A DNA stretch of 64,000 bases from Trichopria drosophilae (GCA_030407085.1 CM059586.1:102995501-103059500), one strand, 5' to 3'; positions 34,918 through 47,480 are shown, numbered from the stretch's first letter. Numbers and translations are program-made. Notes: generated by a model not told the origin, from the sequence alone.

Positions 34918-35216
34918 GGTGTAGGGTATTTGGATCTGTTGGCTTTTGGACTGTTAGCTTTTTGAATGTGACTATTTCGACAGTCCGTTTTTTGACTGTT
35001 GGTATTATGACAATTCCGTTTTTCTACTGTCGACTTTTTGACGTGACCGTGATTTGCTTGTCGGCTTTTTGCCTGTCGATATTTTGACATATCAGTTTTT
35101 TGCATGTTGGATTTTTGACATGTCGGCTTTTTACCTGTCGGCTTTTGTCGGTATTTTGACTGCCGGTTTTTCGACTTGTCAGCTTTTTGATTTGTCTGTT
35201 TTTCGACCCGCACCCC
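34918..35216 (-). mobile_element. modular foldback copy with all units in one orientation
   Basis: Around seventeen 15-16-bp units, all in GTCGGTTTTT orientation, end in GACCCGCACCCCA. The expected left arm in CCGAC orientation is absent except for a degraded terminus (GGTGTAGGGTA). It is therefore a half element, or a copy that lost its left arm by unequal exchange. Confidence 0.75.
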
Positions 35217-37490
35217 ATTTTGCGTATCTTCTTTATTCATATTAAGAATTATGCAAACTTTTCTTATTAAGAAGTAATAAACCTTCTTATATTTTTGTCG
35301 AGACTTTTTATTGACTTATAAGGTCTTTTATATATCCAAACTTATATACAAAAGATTTTAGAAGCTATTCTCACAAAATTTAGACCTAATTTTCATATTT
35401 TGAATAAATATTGCATAAGCTTGTTTTTTCAAATGATTGGGATATCAAATATATGTTACCGCATATCCCATTGTATCAAATGAACTAAATTTAGTCACGA
35501 GATGGCGCTAGTACTTAAATTCTCAAACTAGAAAAGCTACAAACCGTCAATGATTCGAAATACAATTTGTAGTGGAAAGAAAGTCCTTGAAAATAGAACA
35601 ATGTGATGATAAAAAATACTTCCTTTATATTGATCCCATTTTTATAAAAATGAATATCTTTGAAAAATCTTAAATCAGCCACTGCGTCGCCATTTTGTTT
35701 TTATATGATTCAAAAACATCTTTTTGAATATACGAATATTTTTTTAAATGAAAATAAAAAAATATCGCCTTTTTTTCAAATAAATCGTCAAAATTAGCAG
35801 TTAAAAACAGGTATATCCATTTTATATTAACAGTACAGTACGAAGAATATAAGTACATCAGACTAAGTTTAACTGAGCACACCAAAAGTAATATTTTAAT
35901 ATGATAATCAATTTGATTACGTTACTTAAATGTCGCATTGGCTATTTCAGTACGTCGAGTTTTACCAATCAATAATCATCGTTAAAATTCTGTCCAATAA
36001 CAATTACCTTAACCAAATCTATATGTTTCTATTTTAATGTAAGCTAGTTATGTAGGAAACAATTAGTATACTCACTAGATATATTTTTACTCCGCCTCGA
36101 ATTCCGTAGCAGTAGTTCCTCTATATTCGGTATTTCGTAACCTGAAAAATAAATCAGTTTATTAGTTATGTAAATATTATTTTATTACTCGACGGCTAAC
36201 TATTACTAGATTACTAACATAAATAGCTAATACGTGTATTTAATATCTGCTGAGGAATTCCATATCGCATAGAATAGTCGGGACTTTATATTGATTACAC
36301 TGCAGATGCACGCCAAATATATTCCGATATTTAGAACTAAATGCAAATGGCGGTGCTCCTAAGGATTTTACATTATTAATCCTAATATTGAAGAAGTATG
36401 GGTGTATAACTAAAGTTATTAAATTATTACGACGATGGTTTTTTCAAATTTCATTTTGAATAATTGGATTAATTAATTCGACCATTTTAGTAATTGATCT
36501 AATATAATCACAATTACTAAGCCAATAATCTTAATGATCCTTACTATTAAAATACAGTCACTGACACCATTTTTTTGAAAATAAGAAATTAGAGTCATCC
36601 TGAAACTCCCCGTCAATTTCGGCCGTTTTTGATTAATGATCGGTCGAGTGCTCAAAGATTAACCGACAAATGACCGCAGAATGTCTTCTATTCAATAAAA
36701 TTTAGGTTTACTACTCCTTAATTTCATTAAATCGAGTGTTAAGGTGAATAATGGATAGATTTGAGGCGAAATCTGTGCACAATGGACCGATTATCGGTCG
36801 ATATTTAATTATTGGTTTTGCTATTAGGGTTCTTTCTATATGACACAACAGTATTTTTCCTGTCTGAATAGTATACGCAAGAAAATCGGGGAATAAAGTC
36901 ATCTAAAGTGACAATTCTTTTGGATTGAATGAGCTGTTACATCAAACTTTCTAATAGCTATTAAGAGTGTGATTGTGTAACTTTTATGTGAGAGGATAAT
37001 AAATGAACTGACAGGGAAATTTTATCACTTAATATCTTTATATAAAGAATGTATTTCCATTAAATTATTTATGGGGTTATGAACTGTATTCATAATATCA
37101 AGTTAAAAAAAGGTTTTTAATGTTTGCCATTCATTATAAAATATTTGTATTAATTTATATAAAAATTAAATTTAAATAATATATTTTTTTACACAGAAAT
37201 AATTGAAATAACTTAATTTAATTGCTTAATACCTTAAATTGCTTAAGGTAGACTGCTCATATAAAGTTGCACAGCTGAGATTTGAGATTTTTTGAAATGT
37301 TTGAAATTGTATGAAGAAATTTAAATGACCTTGTTAATTTATTAAAAATGAAGTTTAAAATACTTTTGTTGTGTTTATTTGAAAGTCAGAAATAATCAAC
37401 AATTTATTTAACTATAATTTTAGGACTTATTCGTGTAGACTGTAAGTCATTTTTCGTATTGTTAACATATTAATTACAAAACGGATGCGG
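35217..37490. other. AT-rich stretch
   Basis: AT-rich with scattered palindromic words, for example GATTATCGGTCG near 36788. No gene, RNA or complete mobile element recognised. Confidence 0.45.
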
Positions 37491-37637
37491 TAGAAAACCG
37501 AGAAATAAAAAAACTGACAATCGAAAAGCCGACACTCAAAAAACCGACAATTCAAAACAGGAGTGTCCGCTGTCAATGTGTCTATTTTTTTAAGTGTCGG
37601 TTTTTTGGCCTGTCGGTCTTTAGACTTCTTGGCTTTT
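37491..37637. mobile_element. modular foldback copy
   Basis: The left arm begins ATGCGGTAGAAAACCGAG with AAAAGCCGACACTC and AAAAACCGACAATT units. The core CTGTCAATGTGTCTATTTTT resembles the core of the 25.0-kb copy. The right arm has AAGTGTCGGTTTTTTGGC. Terminal sequences are eroded. Confidence 0.75.
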
Positions 37638-40600
37638 ACATGTATATGTATAACTTATGTTATTAAAAAGAATGATTTAATATTTGTCTTATAGAGATGC
37701 GTACGAGACGAGATTCAAGAACAAGATTAGTTCTTGATCAAGATTCTTGTCGAGACCTATTCCAGATCTCGACATATTATTCTACTGCATTTAATAATAG
37801 CATACATTAGGATGAGTCGAGACAGTCGATTTTTTGAAATTAGGAATATTTTAGTGCGTAATACATAACTATGTCGATGAAAATTGTACCAGAAATATTC
37901 TTTTTTATCACGTTTTTGAGTCATTTTCGTCTCATTCGAACTTAATTGAGTTATAAAAATAAATAGTATCGTACTTAACGACTGAAGGTAAAGAGAATTA
38001 AACCCTTTTGGTGTATTGAGACAAGTCGATTTTAAAAAAGAAAATGTTCAATACACTCCTGTGAACCAGAAGTGATTTTTAAATCTTATCAAGATTTTTG
38101 AGAATAGATCTTTAAGAATCTTGAAATTTCGAGCTCGAGATTTCTATTTCGAGAATTTTTGAGACCAAGGGTATCCCTAGAGTTGCTGGAATATTAAAAG
38201 AAATCAATTGTTATTTATTTGAGACGATTTGATTGGTAGATGTGTTCTGTTTTAATGTTGTGAGTTACATGTCTTCCAAGCAAAAAATAAAAATAAATAA
38301 AATAAAATACTGCCGACTCAGTAACAAATTTTACTAATTTAAACATATTAGTTAGTAAGTAGGTTAGGTTTTTTTACGTTATACGTACACCTAAGAACAT
38401 CGATTAGTCAAATTAATAACATCATTCTCAATTGTCAATAGTGAACTTTATTTCAGACAAGATGTGAATTATCATTTTTGTAAAAATATAATTCCTCGTT
38501 CATAAAACTCCAGTAATTATTATTAAAATTTTCTGACTGTTTTTTATGAAGAAAATTTAAGTACAAAAAATCTGATATCATTTTCATAATCATGAACTCT
38601 GGAAACCTCAGAATAACAAGTTTAATGAAAATTTAATAACTAATTTTTGATATATATTAATTTCATTCCCCTTTATTAAAAAAGAGTGTATTCTATCTTT
38701 AAAACTAAAAATGTCATGTCAAATTTTAGAAAAATTAGTAACACTTATGTACTTAGTAATCATTTACTAACTTTAAGTTATAGTATTGAAAACCGAATAA
38801 TTCTACTTGGCACTGTCATCAAAATAGTTTAAAAAACCTTCGAATGCAAACGATTTATAGTTAATACTAATATTTAACTTTATAGTTAATAATAATAATA
38901 TATAATATATTGGTATTACTTGTTTACTAAATTATCATAGACTATAAGATCTTTGCCACACTAAAAATTTGAACTACATCGACGAATTTATTAAATAACC
39001 TCATATCAGTGCTCACAGTAATGCAAATACAACCTGAAAAAACATCAGAAAAAGTACATGGTACATTTAACTAATAGGAATTAACAAAATGTGTGTAAAT
39101 TTTTGATACTAAAAAGTGCCCTTAACAAAATTCTTCAAATACTAAAGACTGTATTATTTAATAGTTTATTGTTTATTATACTCATAGTGTCTTTCGATTT
39201 TATTATTTGTTTAATTATTGCATCAAGTGACATTTAGGAATGTTAGGTTAGTTTCCTCGCGACAAAAAGTAAGTTTATAATACTATCAAAAAGTAAATTT
39301 CATTTTTTTTTAATTTCAGGGAATTTTGTTTTTTTTTTGAGTTGTGGGTTGAGAAACATTTAGATGAAAGTTTAATAAAGAAATTTGCTCTTAGATCTAA
39401 TTGCTGATTTGTAAATATCCTGTGCATGAACAAACAATTTTGTCGTTAAAATACATGATTTTTAAGCTTGTTAAACAAGTGATTATACTTTTAATGGAGT
39501 GACGAATTTAACAACATCACTTTTATAGTCCTCAGCCATATTATTAGATCCACTTTGAAAACTCACCTTTTTGTCATTTCAAGTACAGATCACGTTCATT
39601 ATTAGAGAGATTTAGTTAAATTATGAGAAAGCATATATTATACAATGAGCGATTTGGCCAATTCTAGTAAGGGGCAAATCACGTCGTGTACCAATTCTGA
39701 AAATTACATAGTTGTCACAAATCGTATAAGTTTTTCACTATTTTCATAAAAATATTGCAAAGGATCAATAAAGAACTTACTTCAGCAATGTTTATGTATT
39801 TTACGCAATGGAACTATGTATTTTACACAATAGCGCCTCTCTAGTGTACTGTTTTTGACGTTTATTTGTTTATTTTACGTTTTTATAACAGAACTGTTAC
39901 CATCTACGTTTGAACGTGGTAACTGCAGGAACAATTACATAAACTTTTACCATAAATATTAAACAAAAACTTCTCATAACGAACGGTAAAGGTCATGCAA
40001 TAAAATAAGAAAAATTTAGTGAACTATTAATTTTTCAGCATTAGTCGAATAATATGGACAGAAACTGTACATCATTGCTAATATTATTAACAAGTAAAAA
40101 TTGTTTTCATTAAAATAAATATTATATGAGATTAAGGCTCTATTTCCCATGATTCTAGTACATTTTCGGAAATTAAAAAAAATGGTTTTTGCTGTTGGAT
40201 GTAATATGATAAAACTTGCGTAGGAAAACGTACATTGACATACATTCGAAAAAATATTGCCCTCTTTGTAATATTTAGTCGCGTAAGATCAGCATAATCC
40301 AATAGCAGATTATTAGCTGGGTAGCGGACTAAGGAATTATGGCAAGGGGCACAGTCAAAATGGCCTGTTTTGGTAATAAACAACTAAATTACGGTCGTTA
40401 TTCCGTATTATGATTTACGAATAAAAGTGCATTACGAGTAATCTTTACCGCTATTACGAAATTAGAGCTTAATAACGTTTTTATAGCAAGAACTTTCTTA
40501 CTAATTTTAAATAAAAATTCTGAGTATATAAAATGTTGGAACAAACCATTCTTTAAAAAACACATTAAACCAGAAATTAAATATTTCGTTATAATTGAGA

Positions 40601-41179
40601 AGATATTCGGTTTATTTTTATATTTTGACTGCAAATTTCATTGCGGACTTTAACGGCAGTCAATAGAGAACGTTAATAAAATATCTGGTAATTTTTGTCG
40701 ACGGAGTTGAAATATTTGCTAAAAAATTATTAGATTATAATTTTCATATTTTTTATAAATTACTGTATTAACGACATTGGCTAAACAACATGTATTAACA
40801 TTATTACTAATAAATAACTTAATGACTAAATCACTTTTGCAGATGTTTTTATACTTAAGATTTCTTAAAAATGTTTAAAAGATATCCTTTAAACCGTCAA
40901 AGATGTCTTGAAAATTACGAAAACGATATCTTTTAAATATCTTATGCAACAAGATATCATTCAGATAACATTTAGATATCATTAAGACATTTTTTAGACA
41001 TCTGCAAAATATCTTTTAGACGTTTTAAAAAAACGTAAAAAATTGGAAAATTATTACAACTCTATTTATTTCTAAATCACTTTAACTTTTTTATTACATA
41101 TATGAATTCTAAATTTACATTAGAATATCTTAAGGTATTTTGAAGATAATAATAAACAATTAATGCTTGAAAACATATA
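37638..41179. other. AT-rich stretch
   Basis: No gene recognised. At about 40840-41025 AGATATC/GATATCTT and AGACATC words recur in both orientations, suggesting a short decayed foldback repeat. Open frames at 40132-40634 on the minus strand have no recognised domain. Confidence 0.45.
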
Positions 41180-41189
41180 AAAAAAAACT

Positions 41190-41213
41190 TGCTCCAGCGG
41201 GGATCGAACCCGC
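41190..41213 (-). other. tRNA-like T-arm and B box (pseudo-tRNA or SINE head)
   Basis: Read on the minus strand, a perfect 5-bp stem with a 7-base loop (GCGGG TTCGATC CCCGC) is followed by TGGAGCA and a run of T, as at the 3' end of a tRNA gene. I cannot find a matching 5' acceptor strand or a good D-arm upstream, so it is not a complete tRNA. It may be a tRNA-derived fragment. Confidence 0.5.
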
Positions 41214-41660
41214 TACGCTACGTTGTAAGAAGAAGTGCCCGAGTTGAAGAGAGAAAGCCACAAATGAACATTTCTTTCTTAGATTATATATACTTCGTCA
41301 AATCATACAAAGTAAAACACACAAAAAACATTAAAAAATACATGAAAATACACGTAAAACATGGAGGATATGACACGAGAAAACTCTTTCTATGCAACAT
41401 GGCGGCGATTCTAATTGAGACGTAGGAAACGGGGAGAAATTTGCGCGAACCGAAAGAAATGTCCCCTACTTGCAAGAATATGCTGTACAGTAGCGCATCT
41501 ATTGAACATTTCCAGAAGTTCCACAAACAGATCGTTTTTTTTTATATCAATTGATAATTTTGCATCTACATTGCTGTTTTTCGTGTGAAAAACTCCCAGG
41601 AAACATTAAGACGTAAAATGCATATCAAGCACATATATCAATTACTCGTTTGGAACTCGA
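41214..41660. other. mixed spacer
   Basis: Moderately AT-rich with no recognised coding exon. The plus-strand frame to 41425 runs out of the tRNA-like fragment and is judged spurious. Confidence 0.4.
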
Positions 41661-41837
41661 TAGATGGCGCCTAAATCCAAAAACAAAGTCGTGTAAGGTT
41701 TCATTGTCGTTGTTAGTATCGATTATTGTAATGAAAATATTCTACAATCATTCCATTGTGAGCTTTCTCATTCATTATTTCACATCCATTAGATCAGTAG
41801 TTAAATTTTGGGCAACTTTTTCTAAAGACGCCATCTA
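41661..41837. mobile_element. 177-bp MITE with TAGATGGCG ends
   Basis: Starts TAGATGGCGCCTAAATCC and ends AAGACGCCATCTA, giving short terminal inverted repeats. Sequence after the left end resembles the isolated TAGATGGCGCACCAATCC near 2679. No clear target duplication is seen. Single TAGATGGC-type words at 4051 and 35503 may be solitary ends. Confidence 0.55.
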
Positions 41838-41999
41838 GTATTCTTCTAAAAAGCTACTTAAAAATGTATTTTTTTATTTAATCGTTCATATTAAAGACAA
41901 ATTTTCCAGCACATATTTCTAATGGAATGTTAGAATTAATTTAATATAATCTTTGTTTGGTTTATGATTCTTACGATGCACTGGGAAAACTAACGAACG

Positions 42000-42690
42000 T
42001 GCCAAGTGGCGGCACAAATGTATCCGCTAGATCATCGCCTTATCAAACCCGTAAAAATGTCGCGACAAACGCTTTCCCCTTAAGTTAGTCCAACTTTAAG
42101 GTTAGGAAACGTAGGCCGGGTAGCACGCGACTGTTTTACAGACGTACGTGCCCGGATTTTACTGGCACACGCAGGCGAGGCGATACATTATTATAAAAGC
42201 TGGATTCCGTTTGAGATAGTTGGTCGTTAATTCGTTTATGGCGGAAGCTCGACTCCATGACGAAAATATGCGCAGGGTCAAAAATATTTTGGGATTGTTT
42301 TATTCCACGGAATAGGATATGATTAATTCTTTCTTGACGACATTGGCGCAAAATCCCCGTTATGCAATCTCGTTCTGGATGCGGGAATCGCGACCGTTTA
42401 ATGGCCGATTAGCTCGTATCATTGTCGGGACGACCTTCTGCAACAGACCGACCGATTTTACATTCGCGGCGCCTAAACAGGCATGCCGACGCTCGACCAT
42501 TTGTTTCTGCTATTATGGACTCCCGTTATCGAATTATATTGACGTAATCGCTTAATCGACGATACTTGCCATTTAGCTATTTAGCACCGAGCAGTGACTT
42601 ATGTGGCGGTTGAGAACGTTAGACGATTGCTTTTTTATTCGGTAGGAATCGACCCTGGAATTCGTTTAGTCGCTACGGAATAGTCGATAA
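42000..42690 (+). promoter_or_regulatory. large CpG-rich island with TATAAAAG
   Basis: One of the longest GC-richer stretches in the window. It contains TATAAAAG at 42192-42199 with CpG-rich sequence upstream, and homeodomain-like cores (GATTAG near 42407, TTTATGG near 42235). A 25-codon frame (42238-42315) starts about 40 bases downstream of the TATA-like word but has a poor start context. A regulatory region or distal promoter is plausible. Confidence 0.4.
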
Positions 42691-42934
42691 AGGGACCACT
42701 GGGAATTGGAAATTTTATATTAAGAAGATTACCACTTACTAGTGAAATCCTTGCATAACTACAAAATAAGATACTCCAATTTTATTTGCTAATAACAAAT
42801 TCTAAATTTCAATTAGTCAACTCTGAAATAACTCAATTAGTATAACGATATTTGACTAGTCAACTTAACAATTTGCGTTGAACAAAACCTATAAATGGAA
42901 TCGAGACATGCTATTATCTACAGATTTTACTATA
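42691..42934. other. AT-rich spacer
   Basis: Nothing recognised. Confidence 0.4.
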
Positions 42935-43165
42935 AAATGCCGCGACACCAGACACCTTCAGTATCCCCACCTTCAGTCGCTCCCCACCATGTTTCCCCTC
43001 CCCACCTCGTTTCATCAACCATTCCTGGGTCGTCAATTGAGTTAAAGTTCATTGGTGGGGAGGCCGCGCGTGGTGAGAGTGGGGATGCAACGTCGGCTGA
43101 CGAAAATCCGAGGGCATTTCAGATCAAGTCACGGGCTTGTCTGACTGGCCGTATTACCTACATGA
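42935..43165. promoter_or_regulatory. GC-rich, pyrimidine-biased patch
   Basis: Contains repeated CCCCACC/GGTGGGG words (for example TCCCCACC near 42962 and 43000, and GGTGGGGAGG near 43054) that can pair with one another. Open for 95 codons in one frame with proline/serine-rich composition, no recognised domain. Confidence 0.3.
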
Positions 43166-45815
43166 GATGTTATATTTCCTAACTTAAAAATCTGTTTGCA
43201 TTTGTTCCTGAAGTGATCGAAAGTTACACAACGTATATCATCGACTTAGTTATTGTATTGTGTTACTTGTCTTCAGGAAGGATCAAACGTGACAAAATCC
43301 GTCGTTTCCGGGAAGAAAAAAACAATATCCTTATTACGATATGCGTCAGACGATGGAATTTTATTAAATCTTCCTTAAGATATACTACGTATTTAAATTT
43401 AAATTTTCATATTCTTTAACATATTTTTATGATTTATTAGATTCTTTCGATCAGCAGTCTTCAATTAATTATTAGAAATTGACCATCCCCTTATTCCATA
43501 AGTAGAATTTAATTAACAATTAATAAAATTCTACTAATTCATTTAAGTAAGCAATTACTAAGTTATAACTGCAGAACCTACATAACTTTTTACGCATTGT
43601 TTATATTTTATTTCGTATAATTTCGAAATAAATAGAATTACTGAATCACCGACTGTTTCATATTTCATAAAAAGTAATCTAGTAGCGCTATATTCTTCAG
43701 AGCCAAAAAATAGGTTGTTTATGTCGCAAGCTTAATCCTGCGTTATGGACAGTTGCATTAAGTGGTCTCCGAGAGCGCTCACTATTTTGAAATATGTACT
43801 GCTAAAGCGAGGATCGATTTTTCAAGTTACGCAGGCGACTCTTGTGCCTTTAATTGTCAAGCAAACAATTTCATCATTCACGGAGACAATCGATGCAATA
43901 AGACGCAATATCGATCATAAATCTGACAACTCTATCGAGTAATAACGAATCGAATTTAAAAACTGACAATTGCAACAATTTTACCCAGTTCTATTAAATG
44001 CGTTTCTTTCTTGTGCATGTAGTTTAAGTGGCGCAAATGAATTTTGATTCAGTGTCATTTTGGAATATATTTCCTGAATTCTCTCGGAAAATTTATCATC
44101 TCAGATGGCAATATAAAAAACGTTCACACGGAGTAAATTTAAACTTTCTCGTAAAAATTACGATTTAGTTATTACTGCTAGTACTGTAAATATCTCAGTG
44201 ATATTTAGTAATTTAAAAAAAAAGAATGACATGTTACTAACTTAGGTACACATTCCGGATAATTTTTGTCTTTTTTAGGAGTTATTTTAATATTTGGAAT
44301 CCTTAAAGTTAATGTTTTTTTTTTGTACAAAACACGTAGTTTTTTGGAAATTAGAACAAGATTTCATTTTATTTAAATATTATACCTGCTTTTACTTTTC
44401 TAGTAAATTGTATAAGGAACAGAAAATAATTATTTCGCTCCCTAGGGAGCGAAAGTGTTATTTTCATCCCGCAATTTAGGAAACCACTAATAAACAATCA
44501 TTTTTATATGTTTATTTCGGAATCTTTATCAATATGATTTTGTCGATTTGTGCAGAATAGGTTATTTTTACTGCAGACAGGTGATTTTAAAAAAAATAAA
44601 ATGTTTCGAAAGGTAAAGAATTAATGAATACGTTATAAAAAAACCAAAAGTAACTTAGCTTAATCAAAATACAAGATTTTATCTGAAACAAAATTACCTA
44701 TGGGGAAGGTCATATTGACTTTTGAGGTTATGTTGACAGACGTGGGATTTCAGGCTGGTTTTCATTACATTAAATGTAGAATATTGATTAATTCAATTAA
44801 GTTGTTCGCTTATTCCGTTTCGTAATAATCTGTAACATAAATACATTAAAGTGATTGATGTTTACAGTGACTGATTGAAAAAAAATTGATGCTCGTTTTG
44901 GTGAGTCGTATACGTATAACTCTTGTTATTTACTTTTAACTTTGAAATACCTTTCTATTTCTGAAAAACAAGAAATTGTAACAAAATACAATCCACTCAA
45001 CTGAATATTTTATATTCTAATTAATCAATCGTTTTATGTTGCTTTTATTACTTACGCTAAACAGAGCTGTTGGGAAATTATTCGTAAATGTTCCAGATTA
45101 ATTACGATAAAATTTTATGAGCAACTGGCTTGATGTTTCTGTTTGTGATTATAAAATACTAAAGTTATACGAAAGTTATTATTAAATACTAATTTATTAT
45201 ATGTAGTCATATAGTTTATAGCAGTACAGTGCAATAAACGACTGTAGTTAATCATGATTATAATTAATAGTTATTGATTTATTCGCTTCATTAACAATGA
45301 CTATAATTTTATAATTTAATGATGTCCTAAGGGATAAATCCCTCCCCTCTCTTCCATCAATGGTTTTGTAGTAAAATTTCCGGTATATTTAAACAAAGAA
45401 ATATCATGGAATAGGTAATTTATAAAGTAAACAAATCCGTTTTTTACATTTATACTTCCGTTTAAATTACAATACACTAAAATAATATTGCCCCCCCCCC
45501 CCACACAGGAATTATATCCTTATCCCCGCCCATTTACTGCGCCAATCACAGGGATTGTCGAAGGTGACATTGTAGTGGGGATGAGTTTAAAACTCAAATT
45601 CTATCGTTCTATGCGTTTGATGAAGTATTTCGTTTTCTTTCCTCTTCGACTTCAATTTTCACTGTGTGAAAGAGTTAAAGTATAAGTAGTGTGTAAAGTA
45701 GCACATTATTTTGACTACTAATTTATTAATTACTATTAATAGTAATAAAGAAAAATTTGACGTACAGAAGGACACTGGAGTAGTTTTGTCATAGTAGGCG
45801 TAAAGAATTTTTTTC
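43166..45815. other. AT-rich stretch
   Basis: No gene recognised. Notable short features are a perfect palindrome TTTCGCTCCCTAGGGAGCGA (44434 on) and a run of C at about 45490-45502 followed by a GC-richer patch. A CACGGAGTAAATTT word near 44128 may be a solitary MITE end. Confidence 0.45.
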
Positions 45816-46095
45816 CCAACTTCACCGGAATGACCACATTCCGTGGCAGCAACGCGGGACGAAAGTTGCCGATTCCGCCCCGCGCATGCGCACTTTGGTT
45901 CAATTACTCCCTTGGGAAGGAAAGTGTGACGTCAGAGGGAGTAATGAGTGTGGAAGTGGGGGCATTCCAATGAAGTCGGGAAAAAAATAGCGTAGGTACG
46001 CCTCGTGGGAGGAAAGCTACGCTCGGGCATCAAACCCCCCACTCGAAATGGCGCGCTTTTGTTCCCTTGAAGCGTAATATACTATTTTACGCCCC
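45816..46095. promoter_or_regulatory. CpG-rich element with CRE and NRF1-like sites
   Basis: Contains GCGCATGCGC (45882-45891), which matches the palindromic NRF1 core, and TGACGTCA (45927-45934), a full CRE. Around the CRE, TTACTCCCT (from 45904) and AGGGAGTAA (to about 45944) form an inverted pair. Outer words CCGGAATG and GCATTCC are also opposed. No TATA box or open frame is needed to explain it. Promoter or strong enhancer is the best guess. Confidence 0.45.
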
Positions 46096-46620
46096 TTTTC
46101 ACGGGCGCAAAGTGGTCTTTTGCGTTAAAAGTATTAGGTTTATTTTGTCTCCTGCCCCGTTCCAGTCCATGTTATTTATAATGGCGAACTTTACGCTAAT
46201 TGCAACGTAAGTAATGTTCTCGTCTTGTGGACGTAAATTTGTAATTTTCCCACACGGTACGAAAGTAACTGCTTTCTTATAGTGTATGCAAAGTGCCGCT
46301 ATATGTACTTTTGTCTTTTTTTTGAACTGCACTTTACACACACGAGGAATGACAAATATTGGTCGATACACATGTAAAATAGTACATTATGTTACTAGTG
46401 CGGAAATGGTACTTTTTCCCACGACTATTATGTCGTATTTTTAGTGCTGGAATGCGTAAAGCAGTGCATAAAATGGCACATAAAGTACATAAATATTTTT
46501 CTCCTGAAATTACTGTTAATGGCATTCCGTAATAAGTAGACTGGTTTTATTACTAACAGTTAGTCGCCACCCGTAACACATTTCAGTCAAAGTGGTAAAA
46601 TGCAAATAACCAGTCAGATC
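46096..46620. other. spacer between two CpG-rich elements
   Basis: Intermediate composition, no recognised motif beyond scattered CpGs. Minus-strand frames of 60-90 codons are unfamiliar. Confidence 0.35.
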
Positions 46621-47110
46621 AATGCTTTATGTACGTTGCTTCGGGTATATATGCCGTGATCCAAGTAAAGCACTTTGTAGATGTTCATCAAATATTCGGA
46701 CTAGGGCGCACATCCATCCCTCCGATCTGATTGACTGTCTCACTCCCACCCACGTGGAAGCAGGTATATAAAAGCGAGGGAAAGGCCGCAAATCCGAGGG
46801 AGAGAGAAACAGGCGCGGTAAGTACCTCATCGGGTGCGTGTAAATAGCACACGCGCCACTCGTGTATAATCTCGAACTCGTATGCGCGTTCGCATTCCGC
46901 AAATAAGCACGCTGATTTAACGACCTGGCAATTCTGTGCTTCTCAACGAAGCTTTCTTCTTCTTCGTGCCCTTGACGTTTATGCGCCGGCCGTTTCGATG
47001 GTTTCATACGCAGGGTGCCCTGGTACCGTGATAAGCGACGGTTTTTGAAAATTAATGACCCGTACACTTTCCGACGTTTCTAGAACATCGATCCTACCAC
47101 GCGAAAAATA
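46621..47110 (+). promoter_or_regulatory. candidate TATA promoter with first-exon splice donor
   Basis: CACGTG (E-box) at 46751-46756 is followed by TATATAAA at 46765-46772 in GC-rich sequence. A start site is expected near 46795-46803. Shortly downstream GCGCG is followed by GTAAGTACC (GT at 46818-46819), a strong insect-type splice donor. A very short untranslated first exon of roughly 15-25 bases is possible, with its acceptor somewhere downstream, perhaps outside the window. A 146-codon minus-strand frame covers the same region but has no domain. This is the best promoter candidate in the window. Confidence 0.5.
46765..46772 (+). promoter_or_regulatory. TATA box candidate
   Basis: TATATAAA, 8 bases 3' of a CACGTG E-box and about 45 bases 5' of a GTAAGT donor. 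Spacing suits a focused core promoter. Confidence 0.5.
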
Positions 47111-47480
47111 AGTGCGGTTAGGTTAGAAATATGTCGAGGATCGTTGAATTTTTCTAAATATCCTTTCTTGACAGTCAGGAAATTAATAAAAGTTCAAAAA
47201 TATAGAAATAGTCTATGATCGCCGTATGTATATCAAAGAAATACGCTGTAACGATCATATCAATATAAATATCGGATCAATGACCTTCACAAAAATAAAT
47301 ATCATTCACAAAATCGTATTATAAGTAATTATAGAATTTTAAAACTTGTGTTAAAAGTGTAGTTATTTAATAGATTGATGTTTTTTGACCACAGTGAAAT
47401 AACACAAGTAAAGCAACTTGGTGGTTGCACGGAAGCAACCAATCAGCGTTGATTTAAATTGGTATTTATTATACCAATCT
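47111..47480. other. AT-rich spacer
   Basis: AT-rich sequence downstream of the candidate promoter; would be intronic if that promoter is real. Nothing recognised. Confidence 0.4.

Noticed and set aside
33975..35216. CRISPR-like regularity of the CCGAC arrays
   Set aside because: Units are contiguous 15-16-bp repeats without unique spacers, inverted within each element, in a eukaryotic genome.
34896..35240. Lysine-rich repeat protein in the foldback arrays (KNRQ-type on one strand, phenylalanine-rich on the other)
   Set aside because: The 15-16-bp units are stop-free in several frames on both strands, so the protein-like appearance is a by-product of the repeat.
41190..41290. Complete tRNA gene on the minus strand
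   Set aside because: Only the T-arm and 3' acceptor look right; no D-arm, anticodon stem or matching 5' acceptor can be found.
46627..47067. 146-codon minus-strand open frame
   Set aside because: Overlaps the candidate promoter on the other strand, has no domain, and sits where high GC makes stops rare.
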